Shown piece after piece: positions 17,599 to 25,112 of a DNA stretch of 64,000 nucleotides. Position 1 is the stretch's first letter; each line of letters begins with the position of its first letter. Location of the stretch: assembly GCA_002243285.1 (NCBI GenBank), contig CP022585.1:124001-188000 (forward strand), in the 5' to 3' direction. A program made the position numbers and the translations under genes. The DNA is from Candidatus Fluviicola riflensis. Lineage in GTDB: Bacteria > Bacteroidota > Bacteroidia > Flavobacteriales_D > Crocinitomicaceae. The notes below the pieces were generated by a model, which saw only the letters and a list, made by a program, of their open reading frames with translations, made no database searches and was not told the origin of the DNA.

Positions 17599-18570
17599 AT
17601 GTCGCCTTTCAAACGCAAGTTGTTGATTGTCGGGGCAATCGTTTTTGCTGTGCTCCTGATTGATCAGATTATTAAGGTCTGGATTAAAACAAATCTTATA
17701 CCGTCTGAGGAAATTCCTATTGCAGGTGATTGGTTTAAATTGATGTACATCGAAAACCAGGGAATGGCGTTTGGAACGACTTTCGGCTCAAGCATGTGGG
17801 CCAAACTCGGGTTGAGTGTATTTCGTATAGCTGCTATTTGCGCCATCGGTTATTACTGGTGGATGCAAGCAAAAAAAGGTGTGAAAACCGGGTTGCTGAT
17901 TGCAATTGGGTTCATTTTTGCGGGCGCTACCGGAAATCTCATCGATTCGATGTTTTACGATTTCATCTTTGATTACGATCCGTGTATTTCGTTCAATCAT
18001 TTGGAAGGTTCCGGGGTTTGGACTCAATGTGGTGTTTGGGGTAAGTTTGAAACACGTCATACAGGCTTTTTAATGGGGAATGTAGTGGACATGTTCCAGA
18101 TCAATCTTACCTGGCCGGCGTGGATGCCATGGGTTGGTTCAACAGAAGTATTTCCTGCCATTTGGAACATTGCCGATGGTTCGATAACCGTTGGTGTTGT
18201 GATGATCATTTTGCGCCAACGTTCGTTTTTTGCAGGAAATGTTACCAGCGAAGAAATGAACCGTGAATTGGCGGGAATGCGTAAAGTAGGATTGTTGGGC
18301 GGAATCGGAGTGATTGTTATTTATACCATACTTGCTGCAGGTTTGGTTATCGTTCCGGCGGAACATGCTTTCAAAGCATTTGTCGTAACGCTAGCGCTTT
18401 ACCTCATCAGTGTTTATGTGACATCGCGTTTGGCAAATTTGCAGGGCCGTTCGGCTTTGTTGTGGGTGTTGTTGGCGGTTGTGGTACCGGTACTTCCAAT
18501 GATCGTTTTATCGCGTTTGGAACAACAAGGTGGCAACAATATTACTTCGGGTGAAATTCCGGCAGAATAA
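17599..18570 (+). CDS. lspA: Lipoprotein signal peptidase (signal peptidase II), enlarged form
   Basis: A membrane aspartyl protease that removes signal peptides from prolipoproteins. Family motifs: 'IENQGMAFG' (N-Q-G), first catalytic aspartate in 'GNVVDMFQ' (about residue 164) and second in 'WNIADGSI' (about 194). At 323 residues it is much longer than the usual about 160. There is an insertion of about 40 residues between 'GATGNLIDS' and 'GNVVDMF', and a C-terminal extension with about three more membrane segments (about 230-310). It is directly downstream of the DksA-like gene without a gap, so the two are translationally coupled. Confidence 0.93.
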   Translation: MSPFKRKLLIVGAIVFAVLLIDQIIKVWIKTNLIPSEEIPIAGDWFKLMYIENQGMAFGTTFGSSMWAKLGLSVFRIAAICAIGYYWWMQAKKGVKTGLLIAIGFIFAGATGNLIDSMFYDFIFDYDPCISFNHLEGSGVWTQCGVWGKFETRHTGFLMGNVVDMFQINLTWPAWMPWVGSTEVFPAIWNIADGSITVGVVMIILRQRSFFAGNVTSEEMNRELAGMRKVGLLGGIGVIVIYTILAAGLVIVPAEHAFKAFVVTLALYLISVYVTSRLANLQGRSALLWVLLAVVVPVLPMIVLSRLEQQGGNNITSGEIPAE

Positions 18571-18574
18571 CTAA

Positions 18575-20038
18575 TCAGAGTTTTTTCGGACGTCTCAGTT
18601 TAATCCCTTCCATAAATAGCACCAGTCCGATAAAGACGGCAATCAGCATATTGTTGACAATAAACTTGAACACGCTTCCTTCTTCGAGATGAAAGAATCC
18701 TGCCAGGAAGAAAATTCCCACACTGAAACCCATATACAGGAAAAACTTCCGTAAGTTATAACGGATCGGGAAGTATTTCTGCCCAAGTAAATACGAAGCT
18801 ATCATTTGCGCACCGTAAACGATCATCGTAGCCCATGCGCTGGCCATGTAGCCGTATGTCGGAATGAACAGGTAATTGATCAGGATTGTCAGAAATGCTC
18901 CGCCTAAAGCAATATACGCCCCGAATTTGGTCTGATCACTCAGTTTGTACCAGATACTTTGATTGAGGTAAATTCCCAAAAACACATTCGCCATCAACAA
19001 AATAGGAACAACCGGTAAGCCCACGCGATAGGTTTCGCTGGTAATGAAATACTTGAAAATGTCCAGATTCAGGGCAATTCCGAGGAAAATGATGCACATG
19101 ATAGCCACGAAGTAGTTCATCAGTTTCACATAAATCTTGTTGCGGTCCTGGTTTTTCGACTGGTTGAAGAAAAACGGTTCGGCAGCGTAGCGGTATGCCT
19201 GCAATAATATAGAAACCAGCATGGCGAGTTTGTAACAGGCGCTGTAGATCCCAATTTTCGCGTCGGCGAGTTCGGGAGACATACCAGGCTGTTTCGAGAG
19301 GATTTGTTTCAGCATCACCCGATCAATCGTTTCATTTACGATAAACGCAAAACCTGCAATCACAATCGGGAACGCGTATTTCGACATTTCGAACGCCAGT
19401 TTCCAATCGAATTTAAACGAGATATTCAGGAAATCCTTGTAAAGCATGACCGGTTTCATCAAACTCGAAATCAGGTTGGCCATCAGGATCAGAAACACGC
19501 CCGATTCCGGATGCTTTGAATCGAATAACACCAGCAGAAAAAACAGGTTGAGCACAATGTTAACACCAATTGATGCAAACTGAATCGCAGCGAAGCGTTT
19601 GGCTTGTTCTTCGGCTCTCAACCGTGCCAAAGGCAAGCTGGTGACAGCATCAACGCATACAATGGCACCTATGAGAATGATGTACCCGGGATGGTCGGAA
19701 AACAGCAGTAAATCGGCTATTTTCTGATTGAAGAGTAAAATGAGCAAAAAGAACAGTGTGTTCAACCCGATAACCGTCAGGAAGCTGTTCCGGAAAACCT
19801 GGAGTTTATCCGTTTTCTCCTGAAGATACCGGAAAAAAGAAGTTTCCATTCCGAAGGTCAAAAAAACCATCAGAAATGCGGTAAAAGCGTACAATTGAGA
19901 AACGACTCCATACTGCGCTGCTTCTTTGTCGAAGACATGTAAATACAGCGGAACCAACAGGAAATTCAGCATTCTGCCAAGAATACTTGACAGTCCGTAA
20001 ACAGCTGTTTGTTCGAGTAATTTCTTTAAAGGATTCAA
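18575..20038 (-). CDS. Polysaccharide biosynthesis / oligosaccharide flippase-like membrane protein
   Basis: A 487-residue polytopic protein of the MOP/Wzx-like superfamily, with 12-14 hydrophobic segments and a typical start 'LLEQTAVYGLSSILGRMLNF'. Such proteins flip lipid-linked sugars across the inner membrane. No glycosyltransferase genes are nearby, so its substrate cannot be inferred. It begins at the base after the stop codon of the enoyl-CoA hydratase gene, so the two are co-transcribed even though their functions look unrelated. Confidence 0.88.
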   Translation of the reverse strand: MNPLKKLLEQTAVYGLSSILGRMLNFLLVPLYLHVFDKEAAQYGVVSQLYAFTAFLMVFLTFGMETSFFRYLQEKTDKLQVFRNSFLTVIGLNTLFFLLILLFNQKIADLLLFSDHPGYIILIGAIVCVDAVTSLPLARLRAEEQAKRFAAIQFASIGVNIVLNLFFLLVLFDSKHPESGVFLILMANLISSLMKPVMLYKDFLNISFKFDWKLAFEMSKYAFPIVIAGFAFIVNETIDRVMLKQILSKQPGMSPELADAKIGIYSACYKLAMLVSILLQAYRYAAEPFFFNQSKNQDRNKIYVKLMNYFVAIMCIIFLGIALNLDIFKYFITSETYRVGLPVVPILLMANVFLGIYLNQSIWYKLSDQTKFGAYIALGGAFLTILINYLFIPTYGYMASAWATMIVYGAQMIASYLLGQKYFPIRYNLRKFFLYMGFSVGIFFLAGFFHLEEGSVFKFIVNNMLIAVFIGLVLFMEGIKLRRPKKL

Positions 20039-20821
20039 TTATCCGCGAAAGTTTGGTTTGCGTTTTTCTATAAATGCCGTGGTTCCTTCTTTAAAATCAG
20101 CCGTTCCGAAACAAGCGCCAAATTCTGCAACTTCAGTATCAAAACCTGCCTGTCCGCCTTTGCTGTACAATGCGTTTACAGAACGAATAGCCGAAGCGAT
20201 TGCCGTAGCAGAGTTATTGATGATTTTCCCGGCGATTTTCTGCGCCAGCGGCAACAACTCTTCCTGTGTGCAGACATGGTTCACCAATCCCCACGAAAGA
20301 GCTTCATCAGCAGGAATCATTCCGGCAGTGAAGATCAACTCATTGGCTTTTCCACGACCAATCAATTGTGCCAAACGTTGCGTTCCGCCGTATCCGGGAA
20401 TTACGCCCAATGAAACTTCGGGCAATCCCAGTTTAGCGTTATCGGAAGCTACGCGAATATGCGAAGCCATGGCAAGTTCCAAACCGCCGCCAAGCGCAAA
20501 TCCGTTTACGGCAGCAATGACCGGCGTAGTCATATTTTCAATGAACGAGAATAATAATTCCTGGCCTTTGGCGGCCAACAACTTTCCTTCTTCGACTGAG
20601 AAATGCGCAAATTCTTTGATATCGGCACCTGCCACAAACGATTTTTCACCCGAACCTGTGAGGATCACCACGCCAGTTGCATTGTCATCGTTGGCTGCTT
20701 TAAGAGCCGCGTTTAATTCTTCGATGGTTGCTTTGTTTAGCGCGTTGAGCTGCGCGGGACGGTTGATTGTAATGGTTTGGATGTGCCCTGCTTGTTCTAC
20801 AAGGATGTTTTCGTATGACAT
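20039..20821 (-). CDS. Enoyl-CoA hydratase/isomerase family protein (crotonase fold)
   Basis: A 260-residue crotonase-fold enzyme. The oxyanion-hole segments are 'SFVAGADIKEFA' (about 65) and 'NGFALGGGLELAMASHIRVA' (about 107-126). The two acidic residues usual in hydratases lie in 'KLGLPEVSLGVIPGYGGTQR' (about 137-156). It probably hydrates enoyl-CoA in fatty acid or amino acid breakdown, possibly as a short-chain (crotonyl-CoA) hydratase. It overlaps the flippase gene's start region end to end. Confidence 0.9.
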   Translation of the reverse strand: MSYENILVEQAGHIQTITINRPAQLNALNKATIEELNAALKAANDDNATGVVILTGSGEKSFVAGADIKEFAHFSVEEGKLLAAKGQELLFSFIENMTTPVIAAVNGFALGGGLELAMASHIRVASDNAKLGLPEVSLGVIPGYGGTQRLAQLIGRGKANELIFTAGMIPADEALSWGLVNHVCTQEELLPLAQKIAGKIINNSATAIASAIRSVNALYSKGGQAGFDTEVAEFGACFGTADFKEGTTAFIEKRKPNFRG

Positions 20822-20905
20822 GATGAATGTTTTTGTAAAAATATCGACTTATTTTCAGAATCCTATCGGCGTGCAAGATAATGGTTTTTAACCGATGTTT
20901 GAAAG

Positions 20906-20931
20906 TTCCGTAATATTGCGGGATTACTGAA
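20906..20931 (+). repeat. 26-bp dispersed repeat, copy 1
   Basis: The 26 bases here, beginning TTCCGTAATATTGCGGGATT, recur without mismatch at 21442-21467 and 57251-57276. Each has imperfect dyad symmetry (TTCCGTAAT / ATTACTGAA). This copy lies upstream of the ArsR-like gene. Confidence 0.9.
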
Positions 20932-21107
20932 GTTAATAACTTATTAACGAGTGTATTAACATCAATAATAGAGCTATTTTTAATTTATTTCTAATCTCAA
21001 AATAACCATTTTACTATCCAATACTTTTTTCTTAGAAATCATTACTTTTTTCAAAATCGATTTGGAGATAAATGACGTTTTTCATTATCTTAAATAAGAA
21101 AAGCCTT

Positions 21108-21413
21108 ATGGGATCTTCAAAAACCGTTCAATATTCCGCCAAAGAAAAGACATTCGCACGTACAGCAAAAGCTATGGGACATCCGGCTAGAATTGTTATC
21201 GTTCAATTTTTAGCAGCTTATGGTTTAGGTACAAACAAACATTTTATGGAAATCACCAAATTGTGTGATGCTACGATTTGCCAACATTTGAAGGAATTGG
21301 AACATGCGGGAATTATTACCGAACTCTATATCAAAAACAAGCATTATTACAGGTTGTGTACAAAGGCCGAAGAATCTGTTAAAGAGTTGCAGTTGGTGTT
21401 TTCGCAGAGTTAA
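21108..21413 (+). CDS. ArsR-like winged-helix transcriptional regulator
   Basis: A 101-residue helix-turn-helix protein ('KTFARTAKAMGHPARIVIVQ', 'ITKLCDATICQHLKELEHAG', 'YYRLCTKAEESVKELQ'). The layout is that of the ArsR/SmtB family. No clear metal-binding cysteine pair is seen (the cysteines are isolated), so the signal is unknown. The ATG at 21108 fits the family; an ATG at 21072 is in frame but adds a hydrophobic stretch. The gene is flanked by two identical 26-bp repeats and is isolated from its neighbours. Confidence 0.85.
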   Translation: MGSSKTVQYSAKEKTFARTAKAMGHPARIVIVQFLAAYGLGTNKHFMEITKLCDATICQHLKELEHAGIITELYIKNKHYYRLCTKAEESVKELQLVFSQS

Positions 21414-21441
21414 TTTAAGGCGATTATTAGAATTAAAAAAC

Positions 21442-21467
21442 TTCCGTAATATTGCGGGATTACTGAA
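21442..21467 (+). repeat. 26-bp dispersed repeat, copy 2
   Basis: Same 26 bases and same orientation as the copy at 20906. It lies 28 bp after the stop codon of the ArsR-like gene. Confidence 0.9.
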
Positions 21468-21533
21468 TTTAAAACACTGATTTTCATTAATTTAAATAGG
21501 ATTAAAATTGAATTTCATGTTCTCAATAAAACA

Positions 21534-21575
21534 GAAAAGCCAAAAACCCTTTTTACAAGATGCTTTTGGCTTTTC
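21534..21575. terminator. Bidirectional terminator between convergent genes
   Basis: GAAAAGCCAAAA pairs perfectly with TTTTGGCTTTTC, giving T tracts on both strands. It separates the ArsR-like gene from the convergent lipoprotein gene. Confidence 0.85.
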
Positions 21576-21597
21576 AAAAGATATAACTAAGTATTCC

Positions 21598-21924
21598 CTA
21601 TTTCATCCGCTTATATTTCGTCTCGAACATTCCGCCGACATTTTCCACCATGTTTTCGTCATCAAGGGTGGTTAGTTCTGAGGGTAATTCTTCTGATTCA
21701 CCTTTTTCGGTTGTATACAACGTAACGCCATCGACACGGTATTTTCCTTCTTCGGTAGTTCCGTCGTCATAAGTGACAAAATAAGTTCCGTCTGCTTTGT
21801 ATTCGGTAACGCTTGAACCGGTTCCGACTTCTTTCCATTTTCCAATAATCAATTCCTTATTATCTGTGCCGCAGGAGAATAACAGGAGGGTGGTTACAAC
21901 AGTAACCAATACTAATTTATACAT
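21598..21924 (-). CDS. Small lipoprotein, lipocalin-like
   Basis: A 108-residue protein with a lipoprotein signal peptide (lipobox 'LLLFSC', cysteine at about 18). A beta-rich domain follows ('LIIGKWKEVGTGSSVTEYKA', 'GTYFVTYDDGTTEEGKYRVD'), typical of the small lipocalin-like/DUF lipoproteins of Bacteroidota. Outer-membrane or periplasmic location expected. No enzymatic motif. Ligand unknown. Confidence 0.78.
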   Translation of the reverse strand: MYKLVLVTVVTTLLLFSCGTDNKELIIGKWKEVGTGSSVTEYKADGTYFVTYDDGTTEEGKYRVDGVTLYTTEKGESEELPSELTTLDDENMVENVGGMFETKYKRMK

Positions 21925-21995
21925 AGGTTTTGTTTTAAGTTAGGCTGCTAAGATACTATTGATTTGCAAAATTTTGATAAAGAATTGGTTAACAA

Positions 21996-22535
21996 TCACT
22001 TTTTCCGCAACCGTTTATAAAGCTTTATTCCCATCATCAATCCGATACCGACACCGAAAAATCCGATGATTCCGCCTGTCCAGGAAAGCGTGTCTTTTTT
22101 GATGACCAAAAACACAATAGCGACTAACAACAACGTAGCGACTTCGTTCCAGATGCGCAAGTGTCCGGATGTCCATTTAGTTCCACCATTTTTCAAGCGA
22201 TTCATAATACCTTGTGAAATGAAATGGTAAACCAGTAAGATTCCCACAAACACCAACTTCAGTTGCATCCATGGGGAATTCAACAAGCCGGGATTAGCGA
22301 AAAGCATCAACGTTCCGAAGACCACGGTCAGGATCATTGCCGGAGTGGTGATAATGTACCACAATCGCCATTGCATCATGTTAAACGCGCGTTGAAGGAT
22401 TTCTTTTTCGACTTCGGGTTTTTGATTGGCTTCGGTGTGGTAAATGAACAAACGAACGATGTAAAACAAGCCGGCAAACCAACTCACCACGAAAATGATG
22501 TGCAACGCTTTGAATACATCGTAGTATGCAACCAT
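21996..22535 (-). CDS. hemJ: HemJ-like protoporphyrinogen oxidase (CopD/UPF0093 family)
   Basis: A 179-residue inner-membrane protein with about five membrane segments. The first helix carries the conserved histidine and the following 'ALHIIFVVSWFAGLFYIVRL' and 'FIYH' signature of HemJ; 'WMQLKLVFV' supplies the conserved lysine. HemJ-type enzymes oxidise protoporphyrinogen IX in haem synthesis. Annotated in many Bacteroidota as CopD family, which is the alternative reading. The upstream lipoprotein gene is separated by a terminator. Confidence 0.8.
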   Translation of the reverse strand: MVAYYDVFKALHIIFVVSWFAGLFYIVRLFIYHTEANQKPEVEKEILQRAFNMMQWRLWYIITTPAMILTVVFGTLMLFANPGLLNSPWMQLKLVFVGILLVYHFISQGIMNRLKNGGTKWTSGHLRIWNEVATLLLVAIVFLVIKKDTLSWTGGIIGFFGVGIGLMMGIKLYKRLRKK

Positions 22536-22552
22536 GTCTGATAATTCTATCT

Positions 22553-22580
22553 AAAAAACGCCCCGATTACCCGGAGCGTT
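22553..22580 (-). terminator. Rho-independent terminator of the lipoprotein gene at 22585
   Basis: Read on the minus strand, AACGCTCCG pairs with CGGGGCGTT followed by T residues, right after the stop codon at 22585. Confidence 0.85.
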
Positions 22581-22584
22581 CAGT

Positions 22585-23115
22585 TTATACTTTCAAACCT
22601 TTGACCGTGCGGTCTTTGCGTTTGGTTTTTTGTAGTTTTTTCAGAACCACTTGCAAATGAGCACTTCCTGCACCTTGGGATACGGTAAATTCTTCATTTC
22701 CATATTCAACAACACCGGCCGTGTTTTCTTTTGCCTGTGTAACCAAATAATACTTACCACTTGTTTGAGTTGTACGCGTGTTGAACTTCAATACTTTTCC
22801 TGTTCCCAATTCGAAACGAACCACAATTGCATTGTTATCGCCCATTTTTTCGAACACACATTTTGTTCCCGGGTTGATGATAATGCGATCTGATGTTTTG
22901 TTGGAATTCACCACCAACGCACCGTCGTCACCGGTTGATTGATTGCCGGAAGAACTGCTTTTTTCTAAAATGATCACCGATGAAGTGAAAAACTGCACTT
23001 TCATCATATTTTCCGGAGATAAATCAAACTCTTCTTTCAATTGGTCCGTAAAGGGAACTTTGGTTCCACAACTGGCTACAATCAATAGGATTGCGAAAAA
23101 AACAAAACTTCTCAT
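22585..23115 (-). CDS. Putative lipoprotein of unknown function
   Basis: A 176-residue protein with a lipoprotein signal peptide (lipobox 'LIVASC', cysteine near 16), followed by a beta-rich region ('MMKVQFFTSSVIILEK', 'DRIIINPGTKCVFEKMGDN', 'KYYLVTQAKE'). The C-terminal tail is basic ('KKLQKTKRKDRTVKG'). Similar sequences are known in Bacteroidota without assigned function. A TAcaTTTG element lies about 20 bp before the ATG and a terminator follows, so it is a single-gene unit. Confidence 0.75.
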   Translation of the reverse strand: MRSFVFFAILLIVASCGTKVPFTDQLKEEFDLSPENMMKVQFFTSSVIILEKSSSSGNQSTGDDGALVVNSNKTSDRIIINPGTKCVFEKMGDNNAIVVRFELGTGKVLKFNTRTTQTSGKYYLVTQAKENTAGVVEYGNEEFTVSQGAGSAHLQVVLKKLQKTKRKDRTVKGLKV

Positions 23116-23221
23116 AGGTATTTTTTTTACAAATGTAAGAATCTGTTTAAAGATTCTATCAGTTAGCTTGCAAAATCAGTGCCGTTGATGTCGGAAAGCT
23201 CAAATCCGGCTAAAAATCGGA

Positions 23222-23998
23222 CTACTGATCTTCGGCGTTTCTGTGTATGGGGTAAATAATCGGGCGACTTGGAGTGGCATCATTTACAAACGGAGCCGTT
23301 TCAATCGTAAGTAAATAAGGCCCGTCTTCAGCCATATCATCTATGTAAATCAATTCGGTAATCGTTCGGTCGAAACGTTGGTTATCGGGCACTCCCCAAT
23401 AAGCATGATGAAAAATTAATTTCCCACCGTCCTGCTCACGATCAACCGAAGGAACATCTACTAATAAGTGTTTGACGCCTACTTCGTTGAGTAACTCTAC
23501 AATTGCCACATCGAAGTAAGTGGGATTGGTGGACGAATAATTTGTTGAGCGTTTTTTCGGGTCATTCGGTAACGTACGAATCAACAACGCTTCCATTTCC
23601 GAAGATTGAATCGCCGACTCAACTTGCGAAGCAGTCACTACAGAATCGATTGTTCCATCAGGCATTGTCCGGTTTTCAGGGGTAATGCTGATAAGCTGTG
23701 CTTTCAAAAACGGTTCGATCTTTACGTCGTTAACTGAATAAACTTCGGGCGTGATGTGTCCCAGGCATTCAGTATGCGTTCCATGTCCGTGCGGATTGAA
23801 GAAAATATTGCGAAAATTGACACTTCCGCCTTCGGCTACCGAGCCTGTCCATTGTTCCGTCCGAACGGGTTCTATTACAGGAGCATCAACGTACCACGCA
23901 CGCGGATTTTCGGAAGAAGCTTCTAACGGAATGGAACAGTCGATGCCCTCATTTGTGAGAATGTAGGAACCGTCTTCCAGGAATAATTGTATACCCAT
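23222..23998 (-). CDS. Cyclase family protein (kynurenine formamidase-like metal hydrolase)
   Basis: A 258-residue protein with the family motif 'HGHGTHTECLGH' (about residues 70-81), which binds metal in KynB-type N-formylkynurenine formamidases and related cyclases; further histidines lie in 'LIFHHAYWG'. The start is set at the ATG at 23998 ('MGIQLFLEDGSY'); an earlier in-frame ATG would run into the M48 gene. It begins 9 bp after the stop of the M48 peptidase gene on the same strand. Kynurenine breakdown is possible, but no other pathway genes are nearby. Confidence 0.85.
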   Translation of the reverse strand: MGIQLFLEDGSYILTNEGIDCSIPLEASSENPRAWYVDAPVIEPVRTEQWTGSVAEGGSVNFRNIFFNPHGHGTHTECLGHITPEVYSVNDVKIEPFLKAQLISITPENRTMPDGTIDSVVTASQVESAIQSSEMEALLIRTLPNDPKKRSTNYSSTNPTYFDVAIVELLNEVGVKHLLVDVPSVDREQDGGKLIFHHAYWGVPDNQRFDRTITELIYIDDMAEDGPYLLTIETAPFVNDATPSRPIIYPIHRNAEDQ

Positions 23999-24006
23999 AA
24001 AATAAA

Positions 24007-24810
24007 TTAAGGAAGTTTGGCCAGCATGGCTTTGTATTCCGTTGTGTAACTGTTGTTTCCCTGGCAACCCTGGTCGATTTTCGAGTTTTCGAAATGCTCA
24101 ATCCGGCCTTCGGGACTTGGGTGTGTACTCAGGAATTCAGGTGTACGGCTTCCTCCCAATTCCTGGATTTTCTTGAAAAAACCGGCTCCGGCATCAGCCG
24201 GATAGGGAGTTGGACAAAGGTAACGTACCGATGCTTCATCTGCTTCCGTTTCATGGTCGCGTGAGAATTTTAGACCGATAATTCCTGCGGTGACTTGTCT
24301 CAATAACTGACGATCACCGGCCAGGATGCCAACCAGCACATCAACCCCGTAAATTTTTGTCATTTGACGGGTTGAATGACGCAAATCCGCATGACCGATT
24401 TCATGGCCCAATACGCCTGCCAATTGCGATTCATTGTCTAAAAATTTCAGAATTCCCGTGTAAACGTAAATATATCCGCCAGGCGTACAAAATGCATTTA
24501 ACGTGCTGTCGTCTTTAATAATGCGGATTCGCCACTGAAAATCGTCTTTGTGTTTTACATTCCCGGAATTCAAAATATTGTTCCGGATTTTGTACAAATA
24601 AGCATACACTTCTTTGTTACTGGCCGAATCCAGTATTGGGTATTCCGCCTGGTTCCCGTCAATTTCCGCTGCAACCTGTGCACCCAACTGACGGTCCTGA
24701 TCAATTGTAAATAAGTTAAAACCACCACCTCCGGTTTTGGAGGTCCCGCACATCGAAACGAGTAACCCGAGGGTTAAAACGACTGAAGTTATGAATGCTG
24801 TTTTTTTCAT
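24007..24810 (-). CDS. M48-family zinc metallopeptidase, lipoprotein
   Basis: A 267-residue protein with a lipoprotein signal ('LLVSMC', cysteine near 21) and the zinc motif 'LGHEIGHADLRHSTRQ' (HExxH), with the third ligand in 'RDHETEADEASVRYL'. It resembles the BepA/LoiP group of periplasmic M48 proteases that act in outer-membrane quality control. The ATG at 24810 is preferred over one six codons earlier because it gives a standard lipoprotein signal; a TActTTTG element lies just upstream. It is probably co-transcribed with the cyclase-family gene. Confidence 0.9.
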   Translation of the reverse strand: MKKTAFITSVVLTLGLLVSMCGTSKTGGGGFNLFTIDQDRQLGAQVAAEIDGNQAEYPILDSASNKEVYAYLYKIRNNILNSGNVKHKDDFQWRIRIIKDDSTLNAFCTPGGYIYVYTGILKFLDNESQLAGVLGHEIGHADLRHSTRQMTKIYGVDVLVGILAGDRQLLRQVTAGIIGLKFSRDHETEADEASVRYLCPTPYPADAGAGFFKKIQELGGSRTPEFLSTHPSPEGRIEHFENSKIDQGCQGNNSYTTEYKAMLAKLP

Positions 24811-24828
24811 ATGAATGATTTTAGACAA

Positions 24829-25101
24829 AAGTAAGTTTAATTTCTGTGGGTTGAAATTCAGAAACTGCTTTCTGATTGCAATTCAATATTGCGAAATCGT
24901 TTCGGATTTTGATGAGAAAATTATGAAATTTTAAAATTTTAAACGTTTAAAAGTATGCAATTTTAAAATTTTAGAAATGTCAAAGAAGTCCATTTTTACA
25001 GGCTTGCAGAAGGTCGGATTCCAGCAACTACCCATTCCGACCCAATTCCTTCCATTCCGAAAAATCGCACCCTCATTTACTCGAAAATTACCATCAATGC
25101 G
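24829..25101. other. AT-rich intergenic region with short repeats
   Basis: Lies between divergent genes. It holds two copies of an AATTTTAAAATTTTA run (about 24928-24976) and an AATATTGCGAAAT segment near 24887. The reading frame from 24977 is not protein-like. No gene seen. Confidence 0.5.
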
Positions 25102-25109
25102 TACATTTG
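25102..25109 (+). promoter_or_regulatory. uvrC -7 promoter element (TACATTTG)
   Basis: TACATTTG fits TAnnTTTG. It overlaps the TTG that could be taken as a start codon and is 3 bp before the GTG at 25113, arguing for the GTG as the start. Confidence 0.6.
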
Positions 25110-25112
25110 CTT

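Noticed and set aside
20058..20891. 277-codon open frame opposite the enoyl-CoA hydratase gene
   Set aside because: Shadow of a well-supported crotonase gene, with no recognisable domain.
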